A stretch of 24,860 bases of DNA from Candidatus Omnitrophota bacterium (GTDB lineage: Bacteria; NPL-UPA2; BS750m-G34): the NCBI GenBank assembly GCA_016783345.1, contig JADHWT010000006.1, forward strand, positions 1 to 24,860. The letters are read 5' to 3'. Shown piece by piece: positions 22,921-24,860 of this stretch. The notes under the pieces were generated by a model. That model was not told where the DNA came from, did no database searches, and saw nothing but the letters and a program-made list of their open reading frames with translations. Position 1 is the stretch's first letter, and each line of letters starts with the position of its first letter. The position numbers and the translations under genes were made by a program.

Positions 22921-23952
22921 TTACGTCTTATTCACATAGAGTGTCTGCGTTGGATAAGCAAATTCAATTTCGCGTTTTTCAAACTCTTCCTTAATCGCAA
23001 AGTTAATCTCCTGCTGGATATCCATATATTTATTGTAGTCCCTGCTCATAACATAGTAGACAACTTCAAATACCAGACTAAAATCCCCGTAGGCAAAAAA
23101 GTGCGCGCGGTCAAAAGTTGTATCCTTAACATTTTTTATAACATTCGTGATAATTACCGGTATCTCTTTTACCTGCTGGAGGGTGGTTTGATAGGTTACC
23201 CCGAGCTTAAAAACCACCCGTCTCTTCCCCATCCTCTTGTAATTACGCACACGGGAATTCGTAAGGTCAGTATTGGAAAACACCAATTGCTCCCCGCCCA
23301 GGCTGCGCACCCGTGTGGTTTTAATTCCGATATGCTCTATAGTCCCCAAATAATCTTCAAGTATGATAAAATCACCAATCTCAAACGGGCGGTCAAATAA
23401 TATGGCAAAATAACTAAATAAATCTCCTAAGACTGCCTGGGCAGCCAGGGCAATGGCTATACTGCCAATGCCTAAAGTTGCAATTACTGTATTGATCTTA
23501 AAACCAAGATTGTCTAAAAGAAGGATAATAGCAAAACCCCAGACAATTGCCTTTATTGCCTTAACTATTCCTTTAAGGCTTTGGTCCTGGGCTACATCCC
23601 TTCCCTTCTTTACCCAATGAGTTTCAAGGCTGTAATTAATTATTGACAGTATAAAACGAACGCCGAAAATAGTTAAAAGGACTAATCCTAAAACATCAAT
23701 CCCCTTCTTTAAGCTGGGATCTAAGGTCAACCCCAGGACACCAAGATAAAAAGCGCCGAAATAGAGTAATGGGAATAAATTTTTTCCGACAAGACGGATT
23801 AAAAAATCGTCTATGGTAGTCGTTGTTTGCTTTGCCCATGCCTTAAGACGCTTTAAAACAATAATTTTGAATAATCGAATAATAAGGACATTTATGAGAA
23901 AAGTTAAAAGACAAATACTATAATCGTTTTTCAATATTTCAGATATATTCAT
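22921..23952 (-). CDS. MscS-like mechanosensitive channel
   Basis: Small-conductance mechanosensitive channel family, which releases solutes on osmotic down-shock. It has 343 residues, longer than E. coli MscS (286), with extra N-terminal membrane segments. The pore helix TM3 is at about 154-185, with the small-residue pattern ATLGIGSIAIALAAQAVLGD leading into FSYFAILFDRPFEIGD. The beta domain follows (LGTIEHIGIKTTRVRS, VFSNTDLTNSRVRNY) and then the alpha/beta C-terminal domain. AGGGGGT precedes ATG 23952. It sits between secG and the sugar-binding protein in the same transcriptional direction with short gaps. Confidence 0.94.
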   Translation of the reverse strand: MNISEILKNDYSICLLTFLINVLIIRLFKIIVLKRLKAWAKQTTTTIDDFLIRLVGKNLFPLLYFGAFYLGVLGLTLDPSLKKGIDVLGLVLLTIFGVRFILSIINYSLETHWVKKGRDVAQDQSLKGIVKAIKAIVWGFAIILLLDNLGFKINTVIATLGIGSIAIALAAQAVLGDLFSYFAILFDRPFEIGDFIILEDYLGTIEHIGIKTTRVRSLGGEQLVFSNTDLTNSRVRNYKRMGKRRVVFKLGVTYQTTLQQVKEIPVIITNVIKNVKDTTFDRAHFFAYGDFSLVFEVVYYVMSRDYNKYMDIQQEINFAIKEEFEKREIEFAYPTQTLYVNKT

Positions 23953-23979
23953 ATCAAACCCCCTATCAACGCAATCCCG

Positions 23980-24228
23980 TTATCTTGTAAGAGGACCCAG
24001 GCCTTTAGCCGTGACAATAGCTAAAGTAAGAGAAGTGATCATAAACACGATGGCCAAGATTGTAGTTAATTTTGAAAAAAAAGTGCCGGCGCGTGTGCCG
24101 AAAAGTGTCTCGGTAGCACCGCCAAAAGCAGTGCTCAAATCCCCGGCCTTACCGCTCTGTAATAAAATCACAACAATAAGAACAAGCGCTACCACAACAT
24201 GTACAACAGCCAATACTACAGTAATCAT
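23980..24228 (-). CDS. secG: Preprotein translocase subunit SecG
   Basis: Auxiliary subunit of the SecYEG channel. Its 82 residues fit the family. Two membrane segments (about 3-22 and 52-72) flank the conserved cytoplasmic loop LLQSGKAGDLSTAFGG, followed by the ETLFGTRAG block. The ATG overlaps the tpiA stop by four bases and uses a GGAGGG site inside the tpiA end. The tpiA-secG pairing is common in bacteria and supports both calls. Confidence 0.96.
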   Translation of the reverse strand: MITVVLAVVHVVVALVLIVVILLQSGKAGDLSTAFGGATETLFGTRAGTFFSKLTTILAIVFMITSLTLAIVTAKGLGPLTR

Positions 24229-24860
24229 GAATTCCCTCCATATTTAATTATCTTTAAAAATGAATCGGCATTTAAACTTGCTCCGCCGACAAGAGCGCCG
24301 TTTATATCCTTTGCTTCCATAAGCTCTTTTGTATTTTCAGGTTTTACGCTCCCGCCATATAAAATACTTAAAGAGGAGGAGATATCCTGGGAATACAATT
24401 TTGAAAGTATCCCTCTAATAAACCGGTGCATTTCCTGCGCCTCGCCCGGGGTTGCAGTCTTCCCTGTGCCAATAGCCCAGACAGGCTCATATGCTATCAC
24501 ACACTTTACGACATCCTTCTCATTTATCGCTCTTAATGCGCTTCTAATCTGCCTCTCTACAATAACCTCTGCCTCGCCCTTTTCCCTTTCCTCAAGCTTC
24601 TCGCCGCAGCATACAATCGGCCGTAACCCTGAGGAAATAGCGCGTTTTATCTTTCGGTTTACATTAAGATCTGTCTCTACAAAATAAATCCTTCGCTCTG
24701 AGTGACCCAGGATAACAAATTGACATCCTGAAGAAATAAGCATCCCGGCAGAAATTACTCCTGTATATGCCCCTGCTTCTTCCCAGAACATATCCTGCGC
24801 ACCAAGCTTAATCTCTGAACCTTTGAGGACTTTCGCAACATCTCCTAATGCAGTAAAAGG
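24225..24860 (-). CDS. tpiA: Triosephosphate isomerase, C-terminal part (runs off the right edge)
   Basis: Interconverts dihydroxyacetone phosphate and glyceraldehyde 3-phosphate in glycolysis. About 211 residues are visible of about 250; the N-terminus with the catalytic Lys lies outside the window. The frame is open to the edge: upstream of the first internal Met it reads PFTALGDVAKVLKGSEIKLG, a normal TIM segment. The electrophilic His is in LGHSERR. The catalytic Glu is in AYEPVWAIGTGKT, which is also the hinge of the flexible loop 6, and the phosphate-gripping LYGGSVKPEN block is near the C-terminus. The stop overlaps secG. Confidence 0.97.
   Translation of the reverse strand, partial: PFTALGDVAKVLKGSEIKLGAQDMFWEEAGAYTGVISAGMLISSGCQFVILGHSERRIYFVETDLNVNRKIKRAISSGLRPIVCCGEKLEEREKGEAEVIVERQIRSALRAINEKDVVKCVIAYEPVWAIGTGKTATPGEAQEMHRFIRGILSKLYSQDISSSLSILYGGSVKPENTKELMEAKDINGALVGGASLNADSFLKIIKYGGNS

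Noticed and set aside
22768..23400. A 210-codon open frame on the plus strand.
   Set aside because: It lies antisense over mscS and the binding-protein gene, shows no domain pattern and has no good ribosome site. It is a shadow frame.

Overview
The window is compact, moderately AT-rich bacterial DNA in which every supported gene lies on the minus strand. The largest gene-free stretch is 117 bases (16800-16916), so no intergenic region exceeds 300 bases. No tRNA, rRNA, CRISPR array, transposase gene or prophage was seen. The gene set suggests an anaerobic bacterium with a diderm-type lipoprotein and membrane inventory: Rnf redox pump, a RACo-type corrinoid activator, a CBS-less GuaB3-type IMP dehydrogenase and a separate DnaE. 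An uncultured lineage such as Omnitrophota or a relative is my guess; that is inference from gene content and repeat style, not a database match.

Layout in transcription order (right to left). (1) 24860-18805: a run of tpiA (partial), secG, an mscS-like channel, then a complete carbohydrate ABC importer (lipoprotein binding protein, two permeases, MalK/UgpC-type ATPase), mostly with 4-base overlaps or very short gaps. (2) 18779-16917: a large DUF2079-type membrane protein with its own putative promoter. (3) 16799-9904: an apparent nine-gene operon, rnfC-D-G-E-A followed without a break by an ABC-2 permease, its ATPase, a second paralogous permease and a membrane-anchored TPR protein. No rnfB is present. 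(4) 9829-9518: thioredoxin. (5) 9462-6339: RACo-like protein, a zinc-ribbon protein and a zinc alcohol dehydrogenase. (6) 6294-5134: guaB3. (7) 5061-1627: dnaE. (8) 1541-1: a one-TM hypothetical protein, an HU/IHF protein and the N-terminal half of hisS.

The most unusual signals are not the genes. First, a family of short palindromic elements has a 13-base core (form GGNNNNTGTCMCY, one copy off at two positions) set between an A-run and a T-run. It occurs at three loci: in frame inside the alcohol dehydrogenase, in frame at the C-terminus of the ABC-2 ATPase, and filling the thioredoxin/RACo gap beside a second repeat. This recalls Rickettsia palindromic elements, which also persist inside reading frames. 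Second, several good promoters sit so close to the start codon that the mRNA should be leaderless or nearly so (dnaE, rnfC, the DUF2079 gene). Third, the dnaE and guaB3 promoters are nearly identical through the spacer as well as the hexamers. Fourth, hisS seems to begin at an ATT codon overlapping the HU stop codon.
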